A stretch of DNA of 64,000 bases from Actinacidiphila epipremni (GTDB taxonomy: Bacteria; Actinomycetota; Actinomycetes; Streptomycetales; Streptomycetaceae), in contig NZ_JAATEJ010000032.1 of the NCBI RefSeq assembly GCF_012034175.1, positions 1 through 64,000 on the forward strand, read 5' to 3'. Numbering within the stretch: position 1 is the first letter of the stretch; each line of letters opens with the position of its first letter. Below are positions 16,546 through 24,531 of the stretch, in pieces. The notes below the pieces were generated by a model. It worked only from the letters and a program-made list of their open reading frames with translations, had not been told where the DNA came from and made no database searches. Position numbers and translations under genes: made by a program.

Positions 16546-16809
16546 CTAAGGCTCCGCCACCTCCACGGAGGTGAAGCGCCAGCGGTGGACGTCCCGGCGG
16601 ACCAGCTCCGCCGGCGGGGCGGGCAGCTCCACCGCGGCGGACCGCGCCGGCCACCAGGTCAGGACGAGGACCCGGTAGCCCGGCGCGGTGAAGAACTCCC
16701 GCCGCAGGTAGCCGGGCGGCCCGGCGGCAGCCGCCTCCCGGGCCCAGGCCAGCAGCTCGGGGCCGCGGCCCGGCGCGCCCGCGGCCTCCCACATCAAGGT
16801 GACGGTCAT
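16546..16809 (-). CDS. Small protein, possible ABM-type dimeric barrel
   Basis: An 87-residue protein (MTVTLMWEAAGAPGRGPELLAWAREAA...). It has the strand-helix-strand pattern of small dimeric alpha-beta barrel proteins, such as antibiotic-biosynthesis-monooxygenase-like folds, with tryptophans in LTWWPARS and HRWRF. The start overlaps the tsaD stop by four bases, so it is probably translated from the same message. No function can be assigned. Confidence 0.72.
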   Translation of the reverse strand: MTVTLMWEAAGAPGRGPELLAWAREAAAAGPPGYLRREFFTAPGYRVLVLTWWPARSAAVELPAPPAELVRRDVHRWRFTSVEVAEP

Positions 16810-17909
16810 CCGTAGAGGTTGCCTTCGCTGACCTCGTGCGTATGGGTGTGCGTGCCCCCGTGCGTGTGCCCCGGCACGGACACCTCCGTCACCGGCAGGG
16901 ACGAGTCCGCCGGCAGGTCGAAGGTCGAGGCCGCCCGGCCGCGCGCCACCATCTCCGCGCCGAGCGCCGCGACCATCGCCCCGTTGTCCGTGCACAGCCC
17001 CGGGCGCGGCACCCGCAGCCGTACCCCGGCGTTCTCGCAGCGCTCCATCGCCAGCGCGCGCAGCCGCGAGTTCGCCGCGACACCGCCGCCGATCATCAGG
17101 TGGTCCACGCCGTTGTCCCGGCACGCCCGCAGCGCCTTGCGGGTCAGCACGTCCACGACGGCCTCCTGGAAGGACGCGGCGACATCGGCCACCGGCACGT
17201 CCTGCCCGTCCCGGCGGCGCGCCTCGACCCACCGCGCCACCGCCGTCTTCAGGCCCGAGAAGGAGAAGTCGTAGAGCGGGTCGCGCCCGCCGGTCAGCCC
17301 GCGCGGGAAGGCGATCGCAGCGGGGTCGCCGTCCCGCGCGTACCGGTCGATCGCGGGCCCGCCGGGGAAGCCGAGGCCGAGGACCCGCGCGACCTTGTCG
17401 AACGCCTCGCCGGCCGCGTCGTCGATGGTCGAGCCCAGCGGCCGTACGTCCGAGGTGATGTCGGGCGCGAGCAGCAGCGAGGAGTGCCCGCCGGAGACCA
17501 GCAGCGCCATCGTCGGCTCGGGCAGCGCGCCGTGTTCGAGCTGGTCCACGCAGATGTGCGAGGCCAGGTGGTTCACGCCGTACAGCGGCTTGCCGAGCGC
17601 GTACGCGTACGCCTTCGCCGCCGCGACCCCGACGAGCAGCGCGCCGGCCAGGCCGGGACCTGCGGTGACGGCGATGCCGTCGAGGTCGCTCGCGGCGACG
17701 CCGGCCTGCTTGAGGGCGCGCTGGATGGTGGGGACCATCGCCTCCAGGTGCGCGCGGCTGGCGACCTCGGGGACGACGCCGCCGTAGCGCGCGTGCTCGT
17801 CGACGCTGGAGGCGACGGCGTCGGCGAGCAGGGTGTGCCCGCGCACGATGCCGACGCCGGTCTCGTCGCACGAGGTCTCGATGCCGAGCACGAGGGGTTC
17901 GTCTGCCAT
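16806..17909 (-). CDS. tsaD: tRNA N6-adenosine threonylcarbamoyltransferase TsaD
   Basis: A 367-residue member of the Kae1/Qri7/YgjD family. It transfers threonylcarbamoyl from threonylcarbamoyl-AMP to A37 of ANN-decoding tRNAs, acting with TsaB and TsaE. The start MADEPLVLGIETSCDETGVGIV is the family ASKHA nucleotide site, and the metal-binding HLEAMVP and NHLASHI histidines are present. The C terminus carries an added histidine-threonine-rich segment (PGHTHGGTHTHTH), which may bind metal. It follows rimI and tsaB on the minus strand in the usual actinobacterial order tsaB-rimI-tsaD. Confidence 0.96.
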   Translation of the reverse strand: MADEPLVLGIETSCDETGVGIVRGHTLLADAVASSVDEHARYGGVVPEVASRAHLEAMVPTIQRALKQAGVAASDLDGIAVTAGPGLAGALLVGVAAAKAYAYALGKPLYGVNHLASHICVDQLEHGALPEPTMALLVSGGHSSLLLAPDITSDVRPLGSTIDDAAGEAFDKVARVLGLGFPGGPAIDRYARDGDPAAIAFPRGLTGGRDPLYDFSFSGLKTAVARWVEARRRDGQDVPVADVAASFQEAVVDVLTRKALRACRDNGVDHLMIGGGVAANSRLRALAMERCENAGVRLRVPRPGLCTDNGAMVAALGAEMVARGRAASTFDLPADSSLPVTEVSVPGHTHGGTHTHTHEVSEGNLYG

Positions 17910-17925
17910 GGGTTTCTCGGGTTCC

Positions 17926-18522
17926 TCAGCCGTTGTCCGGGTTCGGGGTCGGGTCCGCGGGGTCGGCCGGTTCCGCCGGCGCCACCGCGTCCGCCGGGTC
18001 GGCGCGGCGCATCACGAGCGCGTCGACGTTGCCCGGCTGGTAGTAGCCCTTGCGGATGCCGATCGGCGTGAAGCCGAAGCGTGCGTAGAGCCGCTGGGCG
18101 CGCGTGTTGTCCACCCGCACCTCCAGCAGCACCTCGTGGCACTCCGCGTCGGTCGCCGCCCGCAGCAGCGCGCCGAGCAGCCGGGCGCCGAGCCCGGTGC
18201 CCCAGTGGTCGCGGGCCACCGCGATGGTCTGCACGTCGCCGGTGTCGGCGACCGCGGCCAGCCCCGCGTAACCGACGATACGACCGCCGGGCGTCTCGGC
18301 GACGAGGTACGTCCGGGTCGCCGCCGGGTGCCGGGTGTCGGCCAGCTCGGACCAGAACATGCCGCGCGACCAGGCGTCGTCCGGGAAGAGGTCGTGTTCG
18401 AGGCCGAGCACCCGGTCCATGTCCCACCACCGCATGTCCCGCAACTCGACCTCGCCGACCGCCTCCGGCGGCGTACGGGCCGTCGTACCGGCGTCCGCGG
18501 CGGCCTCGGGGGCGTCGCTCAC
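17926..18522 (-). CDS. rimI: Ribosomal protein S18-alanine N-acetyltransferase RimI
   Basis: A 198-residue GNAT enzyme. The core VELRDMRWWDMDRVLGLEHDLFPDDAWSRGMFWSEL and the acetyl-CoA loop RDHWGTGLGARLLGALL match RimI. The end NTRAQRLYARFGFTPIGIRKGYYQPGNVDALVMRR is also diagnostic. The start is GTG 18522, overlapping the tsaB stop in a GTGA junction. The acidic proline-rich tails at both ends (about 25 residues each) are typical of streptomycete versions. The known family role is acetylating the N terminus of S18. Here it lies between tsaB and tsaD. Confidence 0.93.
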   Translation of the reverse strand: MSDAPEAAADAGTTARTPPEAVGEVELRDMRWWDMDRVLGLEHDLFPDDAWSRGMFWSELADTRHPAATRTYLVAETPGGRIVGYAGLAAVADTGDVQTIAVARDHWGTGLGARLLGALLRAATDAECHEVLLEVRVDNTRAQRLYARFGFTPIGIRKGYYQPGNVDALVMRRADPADAVAPAEPADPADPTPNPDNG

Positions 18523-19184
18523 GTCGGCAGGACCGCCTTGTAGCCGGCCGGCACCTGCGCGTCCGGCCGCCGCAGGTACAGCGGCAGCGGCGGCAGGAAC
18601 GCCTGCCCGGCGGCGAGCCGGTGCGCGGCGAGCGCGGCGAGCGCCCCGGCGGACTGGTGCGCGGGGTCGGGGCGGCGGTCCGGGAAGTGCTCGGGGTAGA
18701 GCGCGGCGCCCGCGCCGACCGCGGGCAGCGCCCGTACGTCGCCGGGCAGGTCGGCCGGCCGGTCCACGGCGGGCTCGGTGACGCGCGCGCCGGGGCCGTC
18801 GTAGCGGGCCCAGTAGACCTCTTTGCGGCGCGCGTCGGTGGCGACGGTGAAGGGCCCGTGCAGCCCCGCCTCGCCGGCCGCCCACGCGAGCCCGTCGAGC
18901 GTGCACAGGCCGTGCACGGGCACGCCCAGGACGTCGCCGAAGGCGGTCGCGGTCACCAGGCCGACCCGCAGGCCGGTGTACGGGCCGGGCCCGACGCCGA
19001 CGACGACGCCGGTGACGTCGGCCAGCGCACGCCCGGCGGCGCCCAGCACCCGGTCCACGGCGGGCACCAGCAACTCGCCGTGCCTGCGCGCGTCGACGAC
19101 CGTGGACTCGGCGAGCACCCGCTCCCCGTCGTGCAGGGCGGCGGTGACGGCGGGTGTGGCGGTGTCGAAGGCAAGCAGCAGCAC
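18519..19184 (-). CDS. tsaB: tRNA threonylcarbamoyladenosine biosynthesis protein TsaB
   Basis: A 221-residue non-catalytic partner of TsaD. It opens with MLLLAFDTATPAVTAALHDGERVLAE and has the ASKHA-type GVGPGPYTGLRVGLVTATAFG segment. The length is normal. It is first in the tsaB-rimI-tsaD unit. A divergent secreted-protein gene starts 100 bp away. Confidence 0.95.
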   Translation of the reverse strand: MLLLAFDTATPAVTAALHDGERVLAESTVVDARRHGELLVPAVDRVLGAAGRALADVTGVVVGVGPGPYTGLRVGLVTATAFGDVLGVPVHGLCTLDGLAWAAGEAGLHGPFTVATDARRKEVYWARYDGPGARVTEPAVDRPADLPGDVRALPAVGAGAALYPEHFPDRRPDPAHQSAGALAALAAHRLAAGQAFLPPLPLYLRRPDAQVPAGYKAVLPT

Positions 19185-19284
19185 GCCCCCAGGGTACGGG
19201 CACGGTCCGCGCCCCGGCCGCGGCGGTCTCCGCTGCTGCTACCGTCAACGGGGAGCGAGCGCGCAACCCGAGGGGAGGACACCC

Positions 19285-19830
19285 GTGGCAGTCAAGGCCG
19301 GCACCATGGTCACCGGGTTGACCGCGGCGGCGATCGCCGTCATCGCCGTGCTGGCGGCGCAGGCGTCGGGCTCGGCCCCCAAGACACCGGCGGCGGCGCA
19401 TTCGGCGACCCCGCCGAAGAAGACCGCGACGGTCAAGCCGACACCGAAGACGTTCCCGCTGCCGCTGCACTCCGGGATAGGCAAGCGCGTCGTCTACAGC
19501 CTGGCGCTGCAGCGGGTGTGGCTGGTGGACGGGACGCAGGTCGTACGGACGTATCCGGTGGTCGCGGGGAACGTGAAGCCCAGCAAGGGGCTGCACCACG
19601 TGTTCTTCCGCCGGGACGTGGGCGTGGGCGGCGACGGCAAGCAGGTCGAGCACACGGTGCTGTTCGCGATGACGAACGGCGTGAACATCGGCTTCAGCGC
19701 GGCCGTGGACGGCTCACTGGACAAGCCGGACCCGAAGAAGCAGAACGCGGCGATCCGGGCCTCGCGGGCGGACACCGCGGCGCTGTGGCAGTTCGCGACG
19801 ATGGGGCTCGCGATCGAGGTCATGCCCTGA
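19285..19830 (+). CDS. Secreted L,D-transpeptidase-like protein lacking the catalytic motif
   Basis: A 181-residue exported or membrane-anchored protein. Residues about 6-27 (GTMVTGLTAAAIAVIAVLAAQ) form a signal-anchor and are followed by a proline-threonine-lysine linker. The rest aligns with a YkuD fold: KRVVYSLALQRVWLVDGTQVVRTYPVVAG at the start and DTAALWQFATMGLAIEV at the end. In active enzymes SHGCxR precedes that last segment. Here the equivalent stretch reads QNAAIR, so the catalytic His and Cys are missing. It may be a wall-binding or structural derivative. The GTG 19285 start has GGGGAGG upstream. Confidence 0.72.
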   Translation: MAVKAGTMVTGLTAAAIAVIAVLAAQASGSAPKTPAAAHSATPPKKTATVKPTPKTFPLPLHSGIGKRVVYSLALQRVWLVDGTQVVRTYPVVAGNVKPSKGLHHVFFRRDVGVGGDGKQVEHTVLFAMTNGVNIGFSAAVDGSLDKPDPKKQNAAIRASRADTAALWQFATMGLAIEVMP

Positions 19831-19908
19831 GCGCGCGGAAGCGCGCCCGAGGCCCCGGCCTCCGTGGATTCACCGACGCCCCGGCCTCCGTGAATTCACC
19901 CTGACGGG

Positions 19909-20073
19909 CTAGGCCGCGTCCTGGTCGGGCACGTGCGGGCGAGCCGCCGGCCGGGGTGCCGGCTGCGCGGGCGCGGGTGGCGGCGTGGAGACCCGGCGGG
20001 CCGCCTCCGCGGCGGCGAGGAGGTCCCGGAAGGTGGGCGCGGGCAGGGAGCGGGGCTGGTCGTCGGCCGGCAT
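19909..20073 (-). CDS. Small 54-residue protein behind an iron-box-like site
   Basis: A short ORF starting MPADDQPRSLPAPTFRDLLAAAEAARRV and ending in a proline-alanine-rich tail. A strong GGGGAGG lies six bases before the ATG, and G/C third-position use fits a coding gene. No membrane segment or known domain is visible. An inverted repeat like the DtxR/DmdR iron box lies just upstream. Function unknown. Confidence 0.6.
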   Translation of the reverse strand: MPADDQPRSLPAPTFRDLLAAAEAARRVSTPPPAPAQPAPRPAARPHVPDQDAA

Positions 20074-20095
20074 GGTGCCTCCCCGAACGGTGGAA

Positions 20096-20111
20096 GTTAG
20101 GCAGCCCTAAC
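20096..20111 (-). promoter_or_regulatory. Iron-box-like palindrome GTTAGG-N4-CCTAAC
   Basis: GTTAGG at 20096-20101 and CCTAAC at 20106-20111 are perfect inverse arms with four bases between. The core resembles the inner part of the DtxR/DmdR consensus TTAGGTTAGGCTAACCTAA and lies about 23 bp before the small ORF start. A perfect palindrome, CCAGGCGCCTGG, follows at 20111-20122. Confidence 0.5.
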
Positions 20112-20211
20112 CAGGCGCCTGGAACCAGGACATCACGGGTGCCCGTCCGTGCGCAACATCTTCCCGACAGCCTGTCGGTTCATTCCCCTCGCGGCCCCGC
20201 CCGGCGCGCGC

Positions 20212-20760
20212 TCACGCCTCCAGCAGCGGCGCGAGGTCCACCAGCGCCCAGCGCGGGCCCACGCCCGTCACCGTCACCACGCGCGCGTCGTCGTCCGCGT
20301 CCGGCGTCGTACCGACCGTGCGCTCGATCACGACCTGGAGCCGCGCCTCCGACAGCTCCTCGACCTTGCCCTCGCCCCACTCCACGACCACCACCGACTC
20401 CGGCAGCGACACGTCGAGGTCCAGATCCTCCATCTGGTCCAATCCGCCGGCCAGCCGGTAGGCGTCCACATGCACGAGGGCCGGGCCGCCGGTCAGGGAG
20501 GGGTGGACACGGGCGATGACGAAGGTGGGAGAGGTGACGGCGCCGCGCACGCCCAGGCCCTCGCCGAGGCCGCGGGTCAGCGTGGTCTTGCCGGCGCCCA
20601 GCTCGCCGTTGAGCAGGACGAGATCGCCGGGCCCCAGCAGCGGGGCGAGCCGCCGCCCCAGATCGCGCATGCGCTCGGCGGTTCGTACGGTGACGCGGAC
20701 GGCGGTCGTCGGCCGGTCCTGCGTGCCCGTCGGGTGCAGGTCCTCGTGCGGTGTGCCCAT
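20212..20760 (-). CDS. tsaE: tRNA threonylcarbamoyladenosine biosynthesis ATPase TsaE
   Basis: A 182-residue P-loop ATPase that regulates the TsaBD complex. It shows Walker A NGELGAGKTTLTRG, the TSPTFV switch, VHVDAYRL and VVVEWGEG, all family landmarks. The ATG at 20760 gives MGTPHEDLHPTGTQ. Longer in-frame starts would overlap the hydrolase end. It follows the alr-hydrolase genes on the minus strand, as in other Streptomyces. Confidence 0.94.
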   Translation of the reverse strand: MGTPHEDLHPTGTQDRPTTAVRVTVRTAERMRDLGRRLAPLLGPGDLVLLNGELGAGKTTLTRGLGEGLGVRGAVTSPTFVIARVHPSLTGGPALVHVDAYRLAGGLDQMEDLDLDVSLPESVVVVEWGEGKVEELSEARLQVVIERTVGTTPDADDDARVVTVTGVGPRWALVDLAPLLEA

Positions 20761-20803
20761 GTACGGGAAGCCTACGCGCCGCCTGCCGCCCGCCGGGCCC
20801 GTG

Positions 20804-22030
20804 TCACCCGCCGTACACCACCTGTGCATCGCCTTGCGTGCGGCTCTCGGCCAGTTCCCGCAAGGCCGCGCCGACCGGGGCGCGTACCGCGTCCGCGGCC
20901 TGCGCGATGAGCCGGGCGAGTGCCGGGTCGACGATGTCGGGCCGCTCGAAGGTCACCAGGTGGCCCGCGCCGGGGACGACGACCAGCTCGGCCGCCGGCA
21001 GCTTCTCGGCGATCTCCGTGCTGTGCGCGCTCGGCGTGAGCAGGTCCTTGTCGCCGGCGAGCACCAGCGCGGGCAGCCCGTCCAGCACGGCGAGCGCGTC
21101 GCCCTTGTCGTGCTCGGTGAAGGCCGGGTAGAACTCGGCGACCACGTCGATCGGCGTGGACTCGATCAGCCGCTCGGCGAACCGGGCGACCGAGGGCTCG
21201 ACGTCCGAGCCGAACGAGTAGCGCTTGATGACCCCGGCGAAGAGCTCGGCGGTGGCCTTGCGGGCCCGCTCGACGAGGTCGGCCTGGCTGCCCATGACCT
21301 TCAGCAGCCCCGGCGCGACCGCCCGGAAGGCCCGCGCCCCGACCGCCGGCAGCCCCAGCGTCACGGCCGCGAGCTTGCCGGACGAGGTCGACACGAAGGC
21401 CACGCCCGCGACGCGCTCGCGTACGTACTGCGGGTACTGATCGGCGAAGGCCATCACCGTCATGCCGCCCATGGAGTGGCCGACCAGCACCACCGGGCCC
21501 TCGGGGCAGGCCGCGTCGAGCACCGCCTTGAGGTCGCGGCCCAGCTGGTCGATGGTCGCCGGGCCGCCCGCGGCCTGGTCACGGCCGCGCTCGCTGCGGC
21601 CGTGGCTGCGCTGGTCCCAGTAGACGGCCCGCACCGTGCCGCGCAGGGCGGCGCGCTGGAAGTGCCAGGAGTCCTGGTTGAGGCAGTAGCCGTGGCTGAA
21701 GACCACGGTGAGCCGCGGCGGGGACGCGTCCGGGGCGCCGCGGCGCTGCCGCAGCCAGCCGCGCCGGGGCGGCTCAGCGGCGGGCTCGTCCGGCTCGGCC
21801 TCGTCGACCTCGTAGTAGAGCTCCGTGCCGTCCTCCGCGACGGCCGTGCCCGCCGTGCCGCGCAGGGCGCCGTACGGGCCCGCCGCGTCGAGCGCGAGCT
21901 GCGCCTTGCGGCGTACGCCCCGGCTCACGGTCAGCCGGTCGATCGCCACGCCGGCGGCTGCTCCCGCCGCCGCCACGCCGATCACCGCGCCCACCAGACC
22001 CGCCCGTTCCCATCGCACGCCGTCTCCCAC
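20804..22030 (-). CDS. Alpha/beta hydrolase with N-terminal membrane anchor
   Basis: A 408-residue hydrolase. Residues about 10-30 (AGLVGAVIGVAAAGAAAGVAI) are a membrane anchor or uncleaved signal. The hydrolase fold shows VVFSHGYCLNQDSWHFQR (oxyanion region), VYWDQRSHGRSERG, the nucleophile elbow VLVGHSMGGMTVMAF, an aspartate in LVLAGDKDLLTPSA and the histidine in VPGAGHLVTFERP, completing a Ser-Asp-His triad. The start is GTG 22030, six bases after the alr stop on the same strand. It lies between alr and tsaE, a conserved position in Streptomyces. The substrate is unknown. Confidence 0.9.
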   Translation of the reverse strand: MGDGVRWERAGLVGAVIGVAAAGAAAGVAIDRLTVSRGVRRKAQLALDAAGPYGALRGTAGTAVAEDGTELYYEVDEAEPDEPAAEPPRRGWLRQRRGAPDASPPRLTVVFSHGYCLNQDSWHFQRAALRGTVRAVYWDQRSHGRSERGRDQAAGGPATIDQLGRDLKAVLDAACPEGPVVLVGHSMGGMTVMAFADQYPQYVRERVAGVAFVSTSSGKLAAVTLGLPAVGARAFRAVAPGLLKVMGSQADLVERARKATAELFAGVIKRYSFGSDVEPSVARFAERLIESTPIDVVAEFYPAFTEHDKGDALAVLDGLPALVLAGDKDLLTPSAHSTEIAEKLPAAELVVVPGAGHLVTFERPDIVDPALARLIAQAADAVRAPVGAALRELAESRTQGDAQVVYGG

Positions 22031-22036
22031 GGCTCG

Positions 22037-23176
22037 TCACACCCCGCCGTATACCCGCGGAACGCGGCTGCCCACGCGGGTGACGATCTCGTACGCGATC
22101 GTGCCGCACGCCCGCGCCCAGTCCTCGGCGGTGGGCTCGCCGCGGTCGCCGGGGCCGAACAGCACGGCCTCGTCGCCCGGCTCTGCGCTGTCGCCGCCGA
22201 GGTCCACCACGAACTGGTCCATCGCCACCCGTCCCGCCACCGTCCGCCACTTCCCGGCCACCAGGACCGGCCCCGCGCCGGACGCATGCCGCGGCACACC
22301 GTCTGCGTACCCAACGGGCACCAGCGCAAGCGTCGTCGGCCCGGGCGTGACGTAGTGGTGCCCGTAGCTGACGCCGTGGCCGCCGGGCACGGCCTTGACG
22401 CTCGCGAGCCGCGCGGCCAGCGTCATCACCGGCCGCAGCCCGAAGTCCGCGGGCCCGCCGACCTGCGGCACCGGCGAGATCCCGTACATCGCCACGCCCG
22501 GGCGGACGAGGTCGAAGTGCGACTCGGGGAGGGTGAGGGTGCCCGGCGAGTTGGCGATGTGCCGCACCTCGGGCTCCAGGCCGGCGTCGGCGGCCTGCTC
22601 CAGCGCGGTGCGGAAGACCTGCAGCTCGCGGGTGATCGAGGGGTGGCCGGGCTCGTCGGCGCAGCTGAAGTGCGCCCAGACGCCGGTGACCTGGATGAGC
22701 CCGGCCTGCTCCGCCGCGCGGGCCGCCGCGGTGAGGCCGGGCCATTGCGCGGGCTGGGCGCCGTTGCGGCCGAGGCCGGCGTCGACCTTGAGCTGGACGC
22801 GGGCGGGGCGGCCGGCCTCCCGTGCCGCCGCGGTGACCTCCGTCAGCGCCCAGTGCGCGCTGACGGTGACGTCGACGCCGGCCTCGACGCAGGCGCGCCA
22901 GGGCCCGCCGGGCGTCCAGAGCCAGCACAGCACCCGCCCGCCGACGCCGGCCGCGCGCAGCGCCAGCGCCTCCTCGGGGGTGGCCACGCCCAGCCATGTC
23001 GCGCCCGCCTCCAGCGCGGCCCGTGCGCAGGGCACCATGCCGTGCCCGTACGCGTCGGCCTTCACCACCGCCATGAAGGCCGCGCCGGGGGCCTTGGCCC
23101 GCAGGGCGGCGACGTTCGCCCGCAGCGCCGCGAGGTCGATGTGGGCCCGGGCGCGCCCGCTCGTCATGTCGTTCAT
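22037..23176 (-). CDS. alr: Alanine racemase
   Basis: A 379-residue PLP enzyme that makes D-alanine for peptidoglycan. The PLP lysine is Lys39 in AVVKADAYGHG. The second catalytic residue, a tyrosine, lies in the HGVSYGHHYV region, and LVPVGYADGVPRH and GRVAMDQFVVDL are family-specific. An ATG at 23167 is also possible, six codons further in being in frame. The gene heads the alr-hydrolase-tsaE group. Confidence 0.96.
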   Translation of the reverse strand: MNDMTSGRARAHIDLAALRANVAALRAKAPGAAFMAVVKADAYGHGMVPCARAALEAGATWLGVATPEEALALRAAGVGGRVLCWLWTPGGPWRACVEAGVDVTVSAHWALTEVTAAAREAGRPARVQLKVDAGLGRNGAQPAQWPGLTAAARAAEQAGLIQVTGVWAHFSCADEPGHPSITRELQVFRTALEQAADAGLEPEVRHIANSPGTLTLPESHFDLVRPGVAMYGISPVPQVGGPADFGLRPVMTLAARLASVKAVPGGHGVSYGHHYVTPGPTTLALVPVGYADGVPRHASGAGPVLVAGKWRTVAGRVAMDQFVVDLGGDSAEPGDEAVLFGPGDRGEPTAEDWARACGTIAYEIVTRVGSRVPRVYGGV

Positions 23177-23212
23177 CCAGGTCAGTCTCTCAGGCGTGGG
23201 TCATGGTTGCCC

Positions 23213-23242
23213 TTGACGGCAGCAATAGTATGCGCGCATATT
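23213..23242 (+). promoter_or_regulatory. Leaderless promoter with MarR-type palindrome
   Basis: TTGACG at 23213-23218 and CATATT at 23237-23242, 18 bp apart, form a promoter that would start transcription at or next to the ATG at 23249. The perfect 12-bp palindrome TATGCGCGCATA (23229-23240) overlaps the -10 box. No ribosome-binding site precedes the gene, consistent with a leaderless message controlled by the MarR protein encoded next. Confidence 0.65.
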
Positions 23243-23248
23243 AATTAC

Positions 23249-23668
23249 ATGATCACCCTCGGCACCGCGCAGATCACGTCCACCGCGCCCCCCGACGCCT
23301 TCTTCGAGCGCTGGGCCGACATGGCGACCTGGCCCGAATGGAACACCGACACCGAGTGGGTGCGGCTCGACGGGCCCTTCCGGGCCGGCGCGAAGGGCGA
23401 GCTGAAGCCCAAGGGCGCGCCCAAGGTGCCCTTCCGGGTGACGGCCCTGGTCCCCGGCAAGGAGTTCACCGACGTCTCCAGCCTGCTCGGCGCGCGCCTC
23501 ACCTTCCACCACGAGGTCTCCACCACGCCCGACGGCGCCACCCGGGTGGACGTGACGGTGACGTTGCGCGGCCCGCTGGCCCGTATCTGGAACCTGGCCC
23601 TGGGCAAGAACATCGCGGCGGCCCTCCAGCCCGACCTCGACCGCCTGAAGGCCCGGGCGGAATCATGA
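23249..23668 (+). CDS. SRPBCC (START-like) family protein
   Basis: A 139-residue hydrophobic-cavity protein. The pattern of an N-terminal strand (ITLGTAQITSTAPPDAFFERWADMATWPEW), a glycine- and proline-rich middle (GELKPKGAPKVPFRVTALVPG) and the long C-terminal helix (WNLALGKNIAAALQPDLDRLKARAE) is typical of polyketide-cyclase/START-like proteins. It probably binds a small lipophilic ligand. Its stop overlaps the MarR start (ATGA), and it is likely controlled by that regulator. The start is leaderless. Confidence 0.85.
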   Translation: MITLGTAQITSTAPPDAFFERWADMATWPEWNTDTEWVRLDGPFRAGAKGELKPKGAPKVPFRVTALVPGKEFTDVSSLLGARLTFHHEVSTTPDGATRVDVTVTLRGPLARIWNLALGKNIAAALQPDLDRLKARAES

Positions 23669-24165
23669 GCACGCCCCCCGCGGAGCCCGGCCCAGCGGAG
23701 CCCGGCCCCGCGGACCCGGGCAAGGGCCTGGCGACGGGCTTCGCCTCCGCGGACGAGAGCCCCGGCCTGCTGCTGTGGCAGGTGACGAACCGCTGGCAGG
23801 CGGCCCAGCGCGCGGCCCTGAAGCCGTACGGCCTGACCCACGTCCAGTTCGTCCTGCTGGCGTCCCTGGCCTACCTCCAGGCCGAGGGCACCCCGGTGAC
23901 CCAGCGCCGCCTCGCCGACCACGCGGCGACCGACCCGATGATGACCTCCCAGGTCCTGCGCACCCTCGAATCCCGCGCCCTCCTGACCCGCGCCCCCCAC
24001 CCCCACGACGCCCGCGCCCGCACCCTCACCCTCACCCAGGAGGGCGCCACCCTGGCCAACACCGCGGTAGCGGCGGCAGAAGCCTGCGACGCGGCCTTCT
24101 TCGCCCCCCTGGCCGCCACCACCCCCACCTTCACCGCCGCCCTCCACACCCTGCGCGCCCCCTGA
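23665..24165 (+). CDS. MarR family transcriptional regulator
   Basis: A 166-residue winged-helix regulator. A proline-rich N-terminal arm (PAEPGPAEPGPADPG) is followed by the dimerisation helices and the HTH VTQRRLADHAATDPMMTSQVLRTLESRALLTRAPHPHDARARTLTLTQEG, whose wing and DxR pattern fit MarR. It is translationally coupled to the SRPBCC gene and probably binds the palindrome at 23229. Confidence 0.9.
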   Translation: MSTPPAEPGPAEPGPADPGKGLATGFASADESPGLLLWQVTNRWQAAQRAALKPYGLTHVQFVLLASLAYLQAEGTPVTQRRLADHAATDPMMTSQVLRTLESRALLTRAPHPHDARARTLTLTQEGATLANTAVAAAEACDAAFFAPLAATTPTFTAALHTLRAP

Positions 24166-24169
24166 CTCC

Positions 24170-24505
24170 TTACGTGGCCCCGCCGGACGGCTCAATGCGG
24201 GCGACGATCTCCTGAAGCCGATTCCCGAACACCTCAGCCGGCTCCGCCGACAGCGTCGCCAGCGCCACGAACGTCGTCACCGCCACATCCACCAGCTCCT
24301 TGCGGACGTCGTCCCATGTGTGGGAGGCCCCCTTCCTCGGGTTCGCCCCCAACGCCCCGTGCAGCGCCTCCGCGACCTCCCCCACCTCCTCGCTGATCTT
24401 GAGCACCCGCAGCAGCCGCACGTCCTCCGCCCCCGCCCCGGCCTCATCGTCCAGCCACCGGCGGATACGGCTGATCTGCTCCCAGGTCTCGGCGTCCATC
24501 GCCAT
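24170..24505 (-). CDS. MazG-like nucleotide pyrophosphohydrolase
   Basis: A 111-residue all-alpha NTP pyrophosphohydrolase. It has the metal-binding pair ISEEVGEVAEALHG (EExxE) and KELVDVAVTTF (ExxD) of single-domain MazG proteins. It would hydrolyse nucleoside triphosphates to monophosphates. It is the last gene of the minus-strand set with endonuclease/phosphatase, thymidylate-kinase-like and radical SAM genes. That grouping suggests nucleotide-derived chemistry or house-cleaning. Confidence 0.85.
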   Translation of the reverse strand: MAMDAETWEQISRIRRWLDDEAGAGAEDVRLLRVLKISEEVGEVAEALHGALGANPRKGASHTWDDVRKELVDVAVTTFVALATLSAEPAEVFGNRLQEIVARIEPSGGAT

Positions 24506-24531
24506 GTCCTCCTATGGGCCGTACGGGCGGT

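Noticed and set aside
20516..23668. 1050-codon plus-strand frame over tsaE, hydrolase and alr
   Set aside because: Antisense to three well-supported genes. Only its last 139 codons (from 23249) are real, as the SRPBCC gene.
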